64,000 bases of DNA from JBEKTW01 sp963727845. GTDB taxonomy: Bacteria; Bacteroidota; Ignavibacteria; UBA10030; SZUA-254. Made by a program: the position numbers and the translations under genes. Each line of letters opens with the position of its first letter. Positions within the stretch are counted from its first letter, which is position 1. The stretch lies in NCBI GenBank assembly GCA_963727845.1, contig CAVSHI010000006.1, positions 186,001-250,000 of the forward strand, given 5' to 3'. Shown one piece after another: positions 26,149 through 34,858 of this stretch. The notes below the pieces were generated by a model, which searched no databases, was not told the origin of the DNA, and saw only the letters and a program-made list of their open reading frames with translations.

Positions 26149-27438
26149 ATGGAGCTCAAAGAAACTTCGAGAAAAGAACGGGCGGTTGTGGTCAGTGTTC
26201 TCACCGACCGGGGAGAACGCGCGCAGGCTGAGGAGTACCTGGAAGAACTTATTCTGCTCGCGGATACTGCAGGGGCCGAGGTTCGTCACAAGATCACGCA
26301 GGAACGGAGTGGGATCAATCCTGCGACCTTCATCGGCAGCGGGAAAGCCAAAGAAATCGGAGAGCTGGTCGGTGAAGAAAGTATCGACCTGGTGATTTTT
26401 GACGACGACCTCTCGCCGGTTCAGGTGCGAAACCTCGAAAAGATCATCAAATGCAAGATCGTGGACCGCAGCGGACTGATTCTCGACATCTTTGCTTCCC
26501 GTGCCCGCACGAAAGAAGCGATGACCCAGGTCGAGCTCGCCCAGCTTCAATACACGCTCCCGAGATTGACGCGACAATGGACGCACCTTTCCAAACAGTA
26601 CGGCGGCATTGGAACCAAGGGACCCGGTGAGCAGCAGATTGAGGTCGATCGCCGGGCCATCCGCAAACGCATCGGCATGCTCAAAGAGAAGATCGAACGT
26701 ATCGACAAAGAGCGTGTTGTCCAACGCAAGAAGAGGGGCGACTTCACGCGGGTCGCGCTCGTGGGCTACACGAACGCCGGAAAATCAACTCTCTTCAAAT
26801 TGTTCTCCGGCGCCGAGGTTCTCGTCGAAGACCGTTTATTCGCAACGCTCAATACAACGGTGCGCCACGTTGCCCTGTCGCCGACAAAGGGAATTCTCCT
26901 TTCCGACACGGTCGGTTTCATCAGGAAACTGCCGTCCCACCTGATCGCTTCGTTCAAGAGCACGCTCTCTGAGACGATTGAAGCGGACATTCTGCTTCAC
27001 GTCGTCAACGTCAGCCATCCGCGGTATGAGGAACAGATCCAGGTGGTACAATCGACACTCGAAGAACTGAAAGCTGCCGACAAGCCGACGATCACGGTCT
27101 TCAACAAAATCGACAGGCTCAGCGACCGTTCCGTGCTCACTGCCCTCACCAAGACGTACGATCCCTCCGTAAGTATCTCCGCGACGCGCAGCATCAACAT
27201 CGGGTCGCTCACGTCGAAGCTCCTTGAGATTGCAGAGCACGATGCCCTGGAGCAAACCATCAGGGTGAAACAATCCGACTACCGGACCATCGCAAAGCTG
27301 CACGACATCGCTGAGATACTTGAGGAGCGTTATGAAAAAAACAATGTGGTGGTCAAATTTCGCGTAAACTCAAAGAACATGGAACGTTTGAAAATCCTGT
27401 TCGGCGAGGACAAGGGTAGAAAAATCAAAATTCTATAA
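26149..27438 (+). CDS. hflX: Ribosome-associated GTPase HflX
   Basis: HflX binds 50S subunits and splits stalled 70S ribosomes under stress. The 429-residue protein has the N-terminal ATP/nucleotide domain (INPATFIGSGKAKEI), the linker YGGIGTKGPGEQQIE (about 151-165), a helical hairpin, and the G domain with GYTNAGKST (207-215), LNTT, DTVGFI and NKID. It ends with a short beta domain. Length and order are standard. Confidence 0.95.
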   Translation: MELKETSRKERAVVVSVLTDRGERAQAEEYLEELILLADTAGAEVRHKITQERSGINPATFIGSGKAKEIGELVGEESIDLVIFDDDLSPVQVRNLEKIIKCKIVDRSGLILDIFASRARTKEAMTQVELAQLQYTLPRLTRQWTHLSKQYGGIGTKGPGEQQIEVDRRAIRKRIGMLKEKIERIDKERVVQRKKRGDFTRVALVGYTNAGKSTLFKLFSGAEVLVEDRLFATLNTTVRHVALSPTKGILLSDTVGFIRKLPSHLIASFKSTLSETIEADILLHVVNVSHPRYEEQIQVVQSTLEELKAADKPTITVFNKIDRLSDRSVLTALTKTYDPSVSISATRSINIGSLTSKLLEIAEHDALEQTIRVKQSDYRTIAKLHDIAEILEERYEKNNVVVKFRVNSKNMERLKILFGEDKGRKIKIL

Positions 27439-27461
27439 CTTCACAAATTTTTAAAACCATT

Positions 27462-28268
27462 ATGCTCAGCATTGCCGTCGAAGCCGCCAGAGAGGCCGGA
27501 AAATTCATCAAGATGCACTCGGGGAAGATGCGAGAAATTCGACAGAAGGCGGATCAGGAAAAGAATCTCGTCACCGAAATCGACCGCCGGTCTGAAGAGA
27601 TCATCATCGGCTTGATCAGGAAGCATTATCCACAGCACAGGATCCTCGCCGAAGAAAGCGGAGCCGGAGGAGCGGGCTCATCGGATTACCGGTGGGTCAT
27701 CGACCCGCTTGACGGGACGACCAACTTCACCCACGGTTTCCCCGTGTTTTGCGTCTCCATCGGCGTGGAGCACAAGGGGGAGATAATCATCGGCGTCATC
27801 TACGACCCCAATTTTGACGAGCTCTTCACGGCGGAAAAAGGGAAGGGCGTTTTTCTCAACGGCAGGAAAATTTCCGTCTCGAAGATTCCGGCGCTGAACA
27901 AAAGCCTGTTAGTCACCGGTTTTCCGTACAACATCGTGGAAAATCCCAATAACGCCGTTGAACATTTTGTGAACTTCCTGATGAAAGCGCAGGCCGTCCG
28001 CCGCATGGGTTCGGCGGCAATAGATTTGGCCTATATCGCAGCGGGCCGGTACGAGGGATTCTGGGAGGTTGACCTCAACCCGTGGGACATGGCAGCCGGG
28101 ATCCTGATGGTTCAGGAAGCAGGGGGGATGCTGACGAAATTCAACGGCGAGGCATTCAGTATCTACGACAAGGAAATAGTGGCGAGCAACGGATTGGTGC
28201 ATCAGGAAATGATGGACGTTCTCTCTTCGGTTGGATCAATCCGCAAAAAAAATCCCTCATCGTCCTGA
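27462..28268 (+). CDS. suhB: Inositol-1-monophosphatase family phosphatase
   Basis: The 268-residue enzyme has the metal-binding AEESG (63-67), the signature WVIDPLDGTTNFTHG (78-92), and the C-terminal WEVDLNPWDMAAGILMVQEAGG with the third metal aspartate. It hydrolyses inositol phosphate or related sugar phosphates; SuhB homologues also act on rRNA antitermination. It follows hflX by 23 bases. Confidence 0.9.
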   Translation: MLSIAVEAAREAGKFIKMHSGKMREIRQKADQEKNLVTEIDRRSEEIIIGLIRKHYPQHRILAEESGAGGAGSSDYRWVIDPLDGTTNFTHGFPVFCVSIGVEHKGEIIIGVIYDPNFDELFTAEKGKGVFLNGRKISVSKIPALNKSLLVTGFPYNIVENPNNAVEHFVNFLMKAQAVRRMGSAAIDLAYIAAGRYEGFWEVDLNPWDMAAGILMVQEAGGMLTKFNGEAFSIYDKEIVASNGLVHQEMMDVLSSVGSIRKKNPSSS

Positions 28269-28312
28269 CCGGAAATTCGGAGGGACCATCCTGGCGGAAG
28301 TGCAACGCCAAA

Positions 28313-28678
28313 CTATTTCTTTAGCTGCCGGAGTTTGAACAGGAGGTTTTCAAGTACGTACGGCTTTTCAATAAAATCCTCAGCGCCGTATCGTTTCGAG
28401 TCCATCGCGAGCTTCAGATCGGCAACGCCGGTCAGCATCACTACCTTCGTGGAAGGAGTGTTTTGCTTGACAAACTTCAAGACGTCGATGCCGCTGACGC
28501 GGGGCATCCGGATGTCGAGCAGCACGATATCGAATTGCTCTTTCTGGAGGAGGGAAATAGCAGTATCCCCGTCATCTGCCGTCCCCACCTGATACCCCGC
28601 TTCCCGCAATTCTGCGCCCAGGGCGGTTACAAGTGGCTCTTCATCGTCGACGAGGAGAACGCGTACCTGGTTATCCAT
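28313..28678 (-). CDS. Single-domain response regulator (receiver only), second copy
   Basis: A 121-residue receiver with D11/D12, phospho-acceptor D55 and K105, in the same positions as the receiver at 19296 and with the same LLDI(R/K)MPR-x-x-G and YGAEDFIEKPY style. It is probably a paralogue. It converges on suhB with a 44-base gap. A promoter with the same TACCTTGCCAC words lies at 28736. Confidence 0.9.
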   Translation of the reverse strand: MDNQVRVLLVDDEEPLVTALGAELREAGYQVGTADDGDTAISLLQKEQFDIVLLDIRMPRVSGIDVLKFVKQNTPSTKVVMLTGVADLKLAMDSKRYGAEDFIEKPYVLENLLFKLRQLKK

Positions 28679-28735
28679 AAATAGACCTCTACATCCTAGT
28701 GTTAGTGAGATTCATCCTTTACTATGAACCGTGGC

Positions 28736-28764
28736 AAGGTAAACAAACCTCTGGAAAAAAACAA
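28736..28764 (-). promoter_or_regulatory. Promoter candidate for second receiver gene
   Basis: TTGTTT-N17-TACCTT on the minus strand. The -10 region and next bases, TACCTTGCCAC, are identical to those before the receiver gene at 19664. Confidence 0.48.
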
Positions 28765-28833
28765 CTCTTTTTCCCTTTCCATCAGGTCGCTTTGATCCAA
28801 GGGAAAGAAAAAATTCCCTGTTTTAGAGCTGGA

Positions 28834-30168
28834 TTATTGAACAGGCCACGGATGGATGCCCGATTTGTCCAACAACGCGATCACAATTGGAAGTGGAGCT
28901 GTGCGTTGAGCGCTTACAACGAATGATTTTTGTACCCGCTGCCGCACGGATTCCACGATATTATTCTTATCCGTCGAGAGGACAGCGAGAATATCGTTGT
29001 TTTCGACGTGGTCGCCGACTTTCTTTTTCAGCAGTATTCCGGCTTTCGGGTCTATCGCGTCATCCACTTTCGTTCTTCCGGCGCCGAGAGTAAGGCTCGC
29101 GAATCCACATTCGAGGGCATCGATACTTCCGACGTACCCCGCAGAAGAGCTCCGGACCTCTACCACGATTTTTGACCGCGGATATTTGTCGGGATGATCG
29201 ATAAACGTCGCGTCGCCGCCTTGCCGGCCCACCATCTCTCTGAACTTCCTGAACGCCCGGCCCGTTTGGACTGCCTCGCGACACAACGCCATTCCTTCCT
29301 CAACGGATTTCGATTTTCCCCCGAGGTGTACCATTGCTCCGCCGAGCACGTACGTCAATTTCATGAGATCCGGGACATCTTTTCCTTTCATACAATCGAT
29401 GCACTCGACAACTTCGTTCCAGTTGCCGATCGCATATCCAATCGGCTGACTCATGTCGGTAAGAAAGCCGACGGTTCGCTTTCCAAATTGTTCCCCTACG
29501 GCGATCAGGGTGTTTGCCAGTTCCATGGCGTCTTCCCGGGTGCGCATGAACGCGCCGCGCCCGGTCTTGACGTCGAGGACGAGCGCATCAATGCCTTCCG
29601 CAAGTTTCTTGCTCATGATGCTGCTCGCGATGAGCGGTGTGCATTCTACCGTTCCGGTCACATCGCGGAGCGCGTACATTTTCTTGTCCGCAGGGGCGAT
29701 CTCACCGGTTTGTCCGATCATTGCAACCCCCACTTCCGCCAGGACCGCTTCGAATTCCGGGAGAGAAAGTGATGACCGGAAGCCCGGTATCGATTCCAGC
29801 TTGTCGAGTGTGCCGCCCGTGTGACCGAGTCCGCGCCCGGAGATCATCGGCACGGGCACGCCGCATGCGGCAACCATTGGCGCGAGAATCAGGGAAACTT
29901 TGTCCCCGACGCCGCCCGTCGAGTGCTTGTCGATTTTCACGCCTCCGATGCGCGACAGTTTCACGATGGATCCGGAACGGAGCATGATATCGGTCAGCGT
30001 CGTCGTCTCTTCGAAATCCATTTTCTGAAAGTACACCGCCATCAGAAATGCCGACATCTGGTAATCCGGAATGGTCCCGTTGATATACCCGTTGACAATG
30101 AACTGCAGTTCCTCACGTGACAATTTGCCGCCGCCCCGTTTCTTGAGAATGATTTCAGTAGGATTCAT
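28834..30168 (-). CDS. Pyrimidine-nucleoside/thymidine phosphorylase
   Basis: A homodimeric phosphorylase that splits thymidine or uridine with phosphate to base and (deoxy)ribose-1-phosphate. The 444-residue protein has the N-terminal helical domain (LSREELQFIVNGYINGTIPD), the phosphate-binding KHSTGGVGDKVSL, MISGRGLGHTGGTLDKLE and DVKTGRGAFM. It is of pdp/deoA length. MNPTEIILKK at 30168 is the natural start; the frame runs 50 codons further up through an AT-rich repeat tract. Neighbouring pyrE supports a pyrimidine link. Confidence 0.92.
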   Translation of the reverse strand: MNPTEIILKKRGGGKLSREELQFIVNGYINGTIPDYQMSAFLMAVYFQKMDFEETTTLTDIMLRSGSIVKLSRIGGVKIDKHSTGGVGDKVSLILAPMVAACGVPVPMISGRGLGHTGGTLDKLESIPGFRSSLSLPEFEAVLAEVGVAMIGQTGEIAPADKKMYALRDVTGTVECTPLIASSIMSKKLAEGIDALVLDVKTGRGAFMRTREDAMELANTLIAVGEQFGKRTVGFLTDMSQPIGYAIGNWNEVVECIDCMKGKDVPDLMKLTYVLGGAMVHLGGKSKSVEEGMALCREAVQTGRAFRKFREMVGRQGGDATFIDHPDKYPRSKIVVEVRSSSAGYVGSIDALECGFASLTLGAGRTKVDDAIDPKAGILLKKKVGDHVENNDILAVLSTDKNNIVESVRQRVQKSFVVSAQRTAPLPIVIALLDKSGIHPWPVQ

Positions 30169-30259
30169 GAAGATTGCCGATTGTGGATTTGGGAATGTCG
30201 AATCGCGAATTTTCAATTGCGAATTAGTGAATATTGGATAATCCGGATCCGCACCATTC
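30169..30259. repeat. Quasi-periodic intergenic tract
   Basis: The gap has drifting words such as GATTGCCGATTGTGGATTTG and GAATCGCGAATTTTC, CAATTGCGAATTAG. Nothing coding is visible beyond the open run into pdp. Confidence 0.5.
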
Positions 30260-30805
30260 TTATATTTTTCGATGCAAAGTCCGGAGGGCCTGGAGAATGG
30301 CGCAGATTGACTTTGCATCGATGATTTCTTTCCGGTCGATCATGGCGACAGCTTCCGTAAGAGGAATGATTTCGACGGTCATCGTTTGTTCACCTTCTTC
30401 GAGCTTCCGCCCGCCGGGTGCCTTCGAGAGACCGGTTGCGAGATAAATATGGAGAACCTCCGTACAGAATCCGGGGGAAGAGTAAATTGCAAACAATTTC
30501 TTCCACTCTTTCGCCAGGTATCCTGTTTCTTCTTCGAGTTCACGCTGCGCGCAGTGGAGAGGATCCTCGCCCTTGTCGAGTTTGCCGGCGGGCAGTTCCC
30601 TCAGAAACTCGTTGATGGGGTAGCGATGCTGACGGATCAGGATGATCTTTTCGTCGGGGAAGACCGCCAGCACGACCGCACCGCCGGGGTGTTCTGCAAC
30701 TTCGCGGATTGCGGTCCGTCCTGAATCATACTGGACGTCGTCGACGACCACGTTGAACACTTTTCCCTCGTACAGTCTATTTCGTTTGAGCAGCTTGAGG
30801 TGCAT
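30260..30805 (-). CDS. NUDIX hydrolase, ADP-ribose pyrophosphatase type
   Basis: The 181-residue enzyme has the full Nudix box G-x5-E-x7-RE-x2-EE-x-G (GKLDKGEDPLHCAQRELEEE, then TG) and an ADP-ribose pyrophosphatase layout with IILIRQHRYPINEFLRELPAG before it and SSPGFCTEVLHIYLA after. It probably hydrolyses ADP-ribose or a nucleotide sugar. The chosen ATG at 30805 overlaps the mscS stop region by 29 bases; a start 20 codons further upstream is possible but would lie deep in mscS. Confidence 0.87.
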   Translation of the reverse strand: MHLKLLKRNRLYEGKVFNVVVDDVQYDSGRTAIREVAEHPGGAVVLAVFPDEKIILIRQHRYPINEFLRELPAGKLDKGEDPLHCAQRELEEETGYLAKEWKKLFAIYSSPGFCTEVLHIYLATGLSKAPGGRKLEEGEQTMTVEIIPLTEAVAMIDRKEIIDAKSICAILQALRTLHRKI

Positions 30806-31892
30806 CGGGATTGACGATGTGAATGATCCGCCGTGGATACGAGATGTCAAGACCTTCTTTAGCAAACGCGGAGAAGATATGCTCGCGGAGGGTTGTTTCG
30901 ATTGCGAATTTCTTTTTGAAATCGGCCGTTCGGCCGACGAGCCGGAATGTCATTCCGGCGTCCCCGTATGCGATCAGGAATACCTCGGGGGCCGGGTCCT
31001 GCAATATGTCGGGATGGTTCCGGGCAAGTCCCGTGAGAATCTGTTTGACTTTCATCAAATCCGTCCCGGGGCCCATGGTGAGTTCGACCATCACGCGCAT
31101 TGTGCGGTTAGGATAGGAATAGTTGACAATGAAATTCTTGACCAGCTCCGAGTTCGGGACAACGACGAGATTATTGTCATAATTCAGGAGTCTGGTGCTG
31201 CGGAGGCCGATATGAGTGACGTCGCCCTCATCTCCCGACGGCACTTTGATGCGGTCGCCGACTCTGAAGGGCTGGTCGACGAGGATCACGAATCCGGCAA
31301 TCATGTTGGCAACCGTTTCCTGGGCTGCCAGAGCAACGGCGAGAGACCCGACACCGAGCGATACCAGGAGACTTCCGATATTAATGCCGAAATGATCGAG
31401 GATGATGACCCCCGCGATGAGGAACAGAACGAGATCGATGATTCTCGAAACCAGCGGGACAAGGGTCGGTGCAACGTCTCCGTGCGTTCTCTCATCTGCC
31501 TTGTTAAAATACCATTCGAAAGTCGTTTCGATGAGCCGGCTCACGAGGCGCGTGAGCACGAGGACAAGAATGAGGAACAGCACGACGCTCAGATAGTCGA
31601 GAACCTGATGGTGCGTGACGTGCTCGGGCGTGAGGGCTTTTCGCACTTCCCGGATACCGATGTAGAAGCCGGCAATGATGCTCAGAGCCACGATTCGCGA
31701 TTGAACGACATCGGCGATCCTGTCGTCGAGCGTCGTCTTCGTGAAGGAGAAGAGCTTCTTCAGAACCGTCGCGAATGAGTACTTTAGAACTTTCCCGATC
31801 ACGGCGGAAGCAACGATGATGATGAGCGCGGTGATGCCGTGCTGCAGGATCGCGTCGTTGATCAGGCTCGTTGACAATTGCTGGTCAGGCAT
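30777..31892 (-). CDS. Small-conductance mechanosensitive channel, MscS family
   Basis: The protein of 371 residues has several N-terminal membrane helices, a pore-lining TM3 with glycine/alanine packing (SLGVGSLAVALAAQETVANM), the beta domain after FRVGDRIKV and the alpha-beta C-domain. It should release osmolytes on hypo-osmotic shock. MPDQQLSTSL at 31892 overlaps the pyrE stop by 8 bases. It is longer than E. coli MscS because of extra N-terminal helices. Confidence 0.9.
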   Translation of the reverse strand: MPDQQLSTSLINDAILQHGITALIIIVASAVIGKVLKYSFATVLKKLFSFTKTTLDDRIADVVQSRIVALSIIAGFYIGIREVRKALTPEHVTHHQVLDYLSVVLFLILVLVLTRLVSRLIETTFEWYFNKADERTHGDVAPTLVPLVSRIIDLVLFLIAGVIILDHFGINIGSLLVSLGVGSLAVALAAQETVANMIAGFVILVDQPFRVGDRIKVPSGDEGDVTHIGLRSTRLLNYDNNLVVVPNSELVKNFIVNYSYPNRTMRVMVELTMGPGTDLMKVKQILTGLARNHPDILQDPAPEVFLIAYGDAGMTFRLVGRTADFKKKFAIETTLREHIFSAFAKEGLDISYPRRIIHIVNPDAPQAAQTK

Positions 31893-32475
31893 TTTTTCCG
31901 GTGGGATTGTTTTCTCTGCTGCCGGGTTTATGGATCGGTACACCTTTCGCGCACAGGGGGCACGTGTCGGGAGCGTATGTAACGACCTTCATGGTGATCG
32001 TGGCGAAGAGATTCTCAAGCGCTACCGTTCCTCCGCTCCGGTCGACGATGGCTCCGACGCCGGCAACCGCCCCGCCCAGGCGTTTCACGATGGCGATGAC
32101 CTCACCGACGGAGCCGCCTGTCGTGATCACGTCTTCGCAGACGAGGACGCGTTCGCCTTTTTTGATTTCGAACCCGCGGCGAAGCTGCATCACGCCGTCT
32201 TTTCGTTCAGCGAACAGTGTCCGTGCGTCAAGCTGTCGCCCCACCTCCTGGCCGACGACGATCCCGCCAAGCGCGGGGGCGATGACGACATCAATGTCTT
32301 CGCCATTGAACCGCCCTGCGATAATTCCACAGAGTGTCGCAGCATGCTGGGGGTGCTGCAAAACCTTCGCGCATTGAAAGTATTGAGAGCTGTGCAAGCC
32401 TGAAGTCAGCTGGAAGTGGCCCTCAAGCAGCGCGTTTGTTTGCTTGAATATTGATAGGATTTGTTCGTGGGTCAT
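31885..32475 (-). CDS. pyrE: Orotate phosphoribosyltransferase
   Basis: PyrE joins orotate to PRPP to make OMP in pyrimidine synthesis. The 196-residue enzyme has the PRPP motif VLVCEDVITTGGSVGE, the flexible-loop ARTLFAERKDG and LTSGLHSSQYFQCAK. The C-terminus LCAKGVPIHKPGSR is the class found in many Bacteroidota/Firmicutes. A GTG two codons upstream is an alternative start. Confidence 0.92.
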   Translation of the reverse strand: MTHEQILSIFKQTNALLEGHFQLTSGLHSSQYFQCAKVLQHPQHAATLCGIIAGRFNGEDIDVVIAPALGGIVVGQEVGRQLDARTLFAERKDGVMQLRRGFEIKKGERVLVCEDVITTGGSVGEVIAIVKRLGGAVAGVGAIVDRSGGTVALENLFATITMKVVTYAPDTCPLCAKGVPIHKPGSRENNPTGKNA

Positions 32476-32502
32476 GGACACAGGGATATCACTAAGCGAA
32501 GT

Positions 32503-33039
32503 TTATCTGTTTACTTTGTATTTCGCACGTTTTTCCTTAACACGAAAACCGATTTCGCGCTTCGGCTTTTCAGGAGGAGTGAGAAATTGTCTCAGTGCAT
32601 CGAACACCATTTTGAATTGAGAGTCATATTTCTTTTCTAATTCGTCCAATCTCCTTGCCAGCTCCTTGTGGTCTATGAGCATTCTTCTCAATTGAACGAA
32701 CGTCTTAATGATTTGGATATTAACCTGAATTGCACGTCTGCTGCGTAAGATACTTGAAAGCATAGCAACACCCTGTTCTGTGAATGCGTACGGCAATTGA
32801 TATGAGAATTTCATGTCTTGCAGGTGGTCACAATTTGTGACCACCTCGTCCCACTCCTCTCTTGATAATTGGAACATGAACTCTCTCGGGAATCGTTCGA
32901 TGTTGCGCTTTACTGCCTGGTTTATAGCTTTTGTGGTCACCTCATATAACTCTGCGAGGTGTCTGTCAATCATCACTTTTTCACCTCGGATGAGGAAGAT
33001 TCGTTGGTGAATAGTCTCTTGTGGAATGATATTACTCAT
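32503..33039 (-). CDS. ORF6N domain protein
   Basis: The 178-residue protein has the ORF6N domain: IFLIRGEKVMIDRHLAELYE, VKRNIERFPREFMFQLS and LPYAFTEQGVAMLSSILRS. A coiled-coil region and a basic tail follow. These proteins bind DNA and are often phage- or element-derived, yet stand alone in many Bacteroidota chromosomes. No phage genes are nearby, so it is called an orphan here. Confidence 0.88.
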   Translation of the reverse strand: MSNIIPQETIHQRIFLIRGEKVMIDRHLAELYEVTTKAINQAVKRNIERFPREFMFQLSREEWDEVVTNCDHLQDMKFSYQLPYAFTEQGVAMLSSILRSRRAIQVNIQIIKTFVQLRRMLIDHKELARRLDELEKKYDSQFKMVFDALRQFLTPPEKPKREIGFRVKEKRAKYKVNR

Positions 33040-33087
33040 TTCATTTCCAACTTATCAGTCGCTCCCGGCATATCGTTGTCTATACCG

Positions 33088-33363
33088 TTACAATTTGTCT
33101 ATCTCTCTCGCCAGCGTAAAGTCCTTCGTCGTCAAGCCGCCTTCGCTGTGTGTCGACAACGTCAGGGTTATTCTGCTCCAACGGATGTCGATATCCGGAT
33201 GGTGATTTGCTTTTTCGGCCAGCAGTGCAACGGAATTTACGAATCTCATTGCATGAGCAAAATCCTTGAACTCGAACGTTCTCCTGATGTCGTTACCGAC
33301 CAAACTCCAGCCTTTTACGGTTTGAAGCTCTTCAATGATCTGTCCACTCGCAAGCAGCGCCAT
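33088..33363 (-). CDS. Pterin-4a-carbinolamine dehydratase
   Basis: A 91-residue protein of the PCD/DCoH fold that dehydrates 4a-hydroxytetrahydropterin. The signature HHPDIDIRWSRITLTLSTH contains the catalytic histidines, and the closing GGLTTKDFTLA is typical. It follows the deformylase gene by 16 bases. No aromatic hydroxylase is in view. Confidence 0.92.
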   Translation of the reverse strand: MALLASGQIIEELQTVKGWSLVGNDIRRTFEFKDFAHAMRFVNSVALLAEKANHHPDIDIRWSRITLTLSTHSEGGLTTKDFTLAREIDKL

Positions 33364-33379
33364 AGAAATCCGCCCTCTA

Positions 33380-33901
33380 TCAGAAAGAAGTCTTTTGAGA
33401 ATCCATCATCTTCTTCCATTCGCTCCGCAGGATGATATGTTTCGAATCGATCGCGCGGTCGATCGCGAGGATCCCGTCGATGTGGTCAATTTCATGCTGG
33501 AGCAACTCCGAAAGCCTTCCGGCAGCCGGGAGCGAGTGCCGTTTCCCATGGCCGTCAAAATATTCCACCGTAACATTGACGTGCCTTCTGACCTTTACCA
33601 GGATATCGGGGAACGAAAAACAATCATCCCAGAGGGTCATGAGACTCCTGGAACGTTTGACGATCCGGGGATTGACCAGAGGCAGCGGCTCGTCGAGGTT
33701 GATGAATATGATTCGCTGGGAGATGCCGATTTGTGGGGCGGCAATGCCGCTTCCGAAGCCGCGCCTTTTCCGAAAATCGGCGAGTGTGTTTCGCAGGTCA
33801 TCGATCGTCCGGCGGACGGAACGGTGAGAAAAGTCCCTGACCTTCTCGCACTTCCTGCGAAGGATGGGGTTCCCGAGAAGAAGAATTTCTTTGACCGGCA
33901 T
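33380..33901 (-). CDS. def: Peptide deformylase, divergent motif 2
   Basis: The deformylase removes the formyl group from new proteins and needs Fe2+ or another metal. Motif 1 is GSGIAAPQ (50-57) and motif 3 is HEIDH (136-140), both normal. Motif 2, usually EGCLS, reads DDCFS (92-96): the metal cysteine is kept but Glu-Gly is replaced by Asp-Asp. It may be a second, specialised enzyme; whether a canonical one exists elsewhere cannot be seen. 173 residues is normal. Confidence 0.82.
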   Translation of the reverse strand: MPVKEILLLGNPILRRKCEKVRDFSHRSVRRTIDDLRNTLADFRKRRGFGSGIAAPQIGISQRIIFINLDEPLPLVNPRIVKRSRSLMTLWDDCFSFPDILVKVRRHVNVTVEYFDGHGKRHSLPAAGRLSELLQHEIDHIDGILAIDRAIDSKHIILRSEWKKMMDSQKTSF

Positions 33902-33950
33902 GGTTCACTCCGGTATTTGATGGTAAGAAATGTTTACGCGTGAATTCATA

Positions 33951-34769
33951 TCAAAAGAATCCCTCGGCTCTCCGGACTTTCCCCAGCGTGTGACCGAGAA
34001 ACCGCTCCCCGACTTCCGCAAACTTGTGGGGAATATCGCTGACGAAAAGCTGAACGTTCGCTCTGTGCTTGCTGGGGTTGCGCAGTCCGCGCTCGCCGAG
34101 AATTCGCTCCACTTCTTCCGCGACGGCCTCGCCCGAATCGATCAACCGGACACCGTCACCGAACACGGCGGCAATGGCATGCTTGAGAATCGGGTAATGG
34201 GTGCACCCCAGGACAAGGGTGTCGATTTTTTGAAGCTTCATCGGGAACAGATACTCCTTCGCTATTAACTCCGTCGCTTTGTGGTCAATCCAGCCCTCTT
34301 CAGCCAGCGGAACGAAGAGCGGGCACGGCTGCGCCACGACGGTGATGGAAGTGTCGAGCAAATGAAGTGCGTTGGTGTAGGCGTTGCTGGCGATCGTTCC
34401 GACCGTTCCTATAACGCCTACACGTTTTCCTTTCGTTGCTTCCACGGCGGCTTTCGCGCCGGGGACGATGACGCCGACGACCGGAACGTTGGCATGCTTC
34501 TGCACAACGTCGAGCGCCACCGAGGAAACAGTGTTGCAGGCGACGACGATCATTTTCACGTCGTGGCTCATCAGAAAATCGGTATCCCGCGCCGCGTATT
34601 CGCGAACTGTTTGCGGCGACTTCGAGCCGTACGGAACGCGGGCAGTGTCTCCGAAGTAGACGATGTTTTCGTGCGGGAGATGCCGCGTCAGGGCGCGAAC
34701 GACCGTGAGTCCGCCAATGCCGGAATCGAACACACCGATGGGCTTTGAATGCAAGGGCTTTGTGGTCAT
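33951..34769 (-). CDS. murI: Glutamate racemase
   Basis: MurI makes D-glutamate for peptidoglycan. The 272-residue enzyme has FDSGIGGLTV near the start (catalytic Asp), the first catalytic cysteine in VVACNTVSS (C78) and the second in LGCTHYP (C189). The start MTTKPLHSKP at 34769 has almost no leader from the promoter at 34780. It is divergent from nadE. A longer frame upstream enters the shared promoter region and is unlikely. Confidence 0.94.
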   Translation of the reverse strand: MTTKPLHSKPIGVFDSGIGGLTVVRALTRHLPHENIVYFGDTARVPYGSKSPQTVREYAARDTDFLMSHDVKMIVVACNTVSSVALDVVQKHANVPVVGVIVPGAKAAVEATKGKRVGVIGTVGTIASNAYTNALHLLDTSITVVAQPCPLFVPLAEEGWIDHKATELIAKEYLFPMKLQKIDTLVLGCTHYPILKHAIAAVFGDGVRLIDSGEAVAEEVERILGERGLRNPSKHRANVQLFVSDIPHKFAEVGERFLGHTLGKVRRAEGFF

Positions 34770-34779
34770 AAACTGAAGC

Positions 34780-34808
34780 AATATAGGAAATCGAGCCGGA
34801 TTTATCAA
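34780..34808 (-). promoter_or_regulatory. Promoter candidate for murI
   Basis: TTGATA-N17-TATATT on the minus strand. The -10 box ends 10 bases before the ATG at 34769, so the expected message starts within about four bases of the start codon. Confidence 0.55.
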
Positions 34809-34821
34809 CCGCCGAATCCCC

Positions 34822-34850
34822 TTGAAATCCGGCAAGATTTTAGCTATCTT
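34822..34850 (+). promoter_or_regulatory. Promoter candidate for nadE
   Basis: TTGAAA-N17-TATCTT. The -10 box ends 8 bases before the ATG at 34859, which implies a leaderless or nearly leaderless message. Confidence 0.5.
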
Positions 34851-34858
34851 TCAACCCT

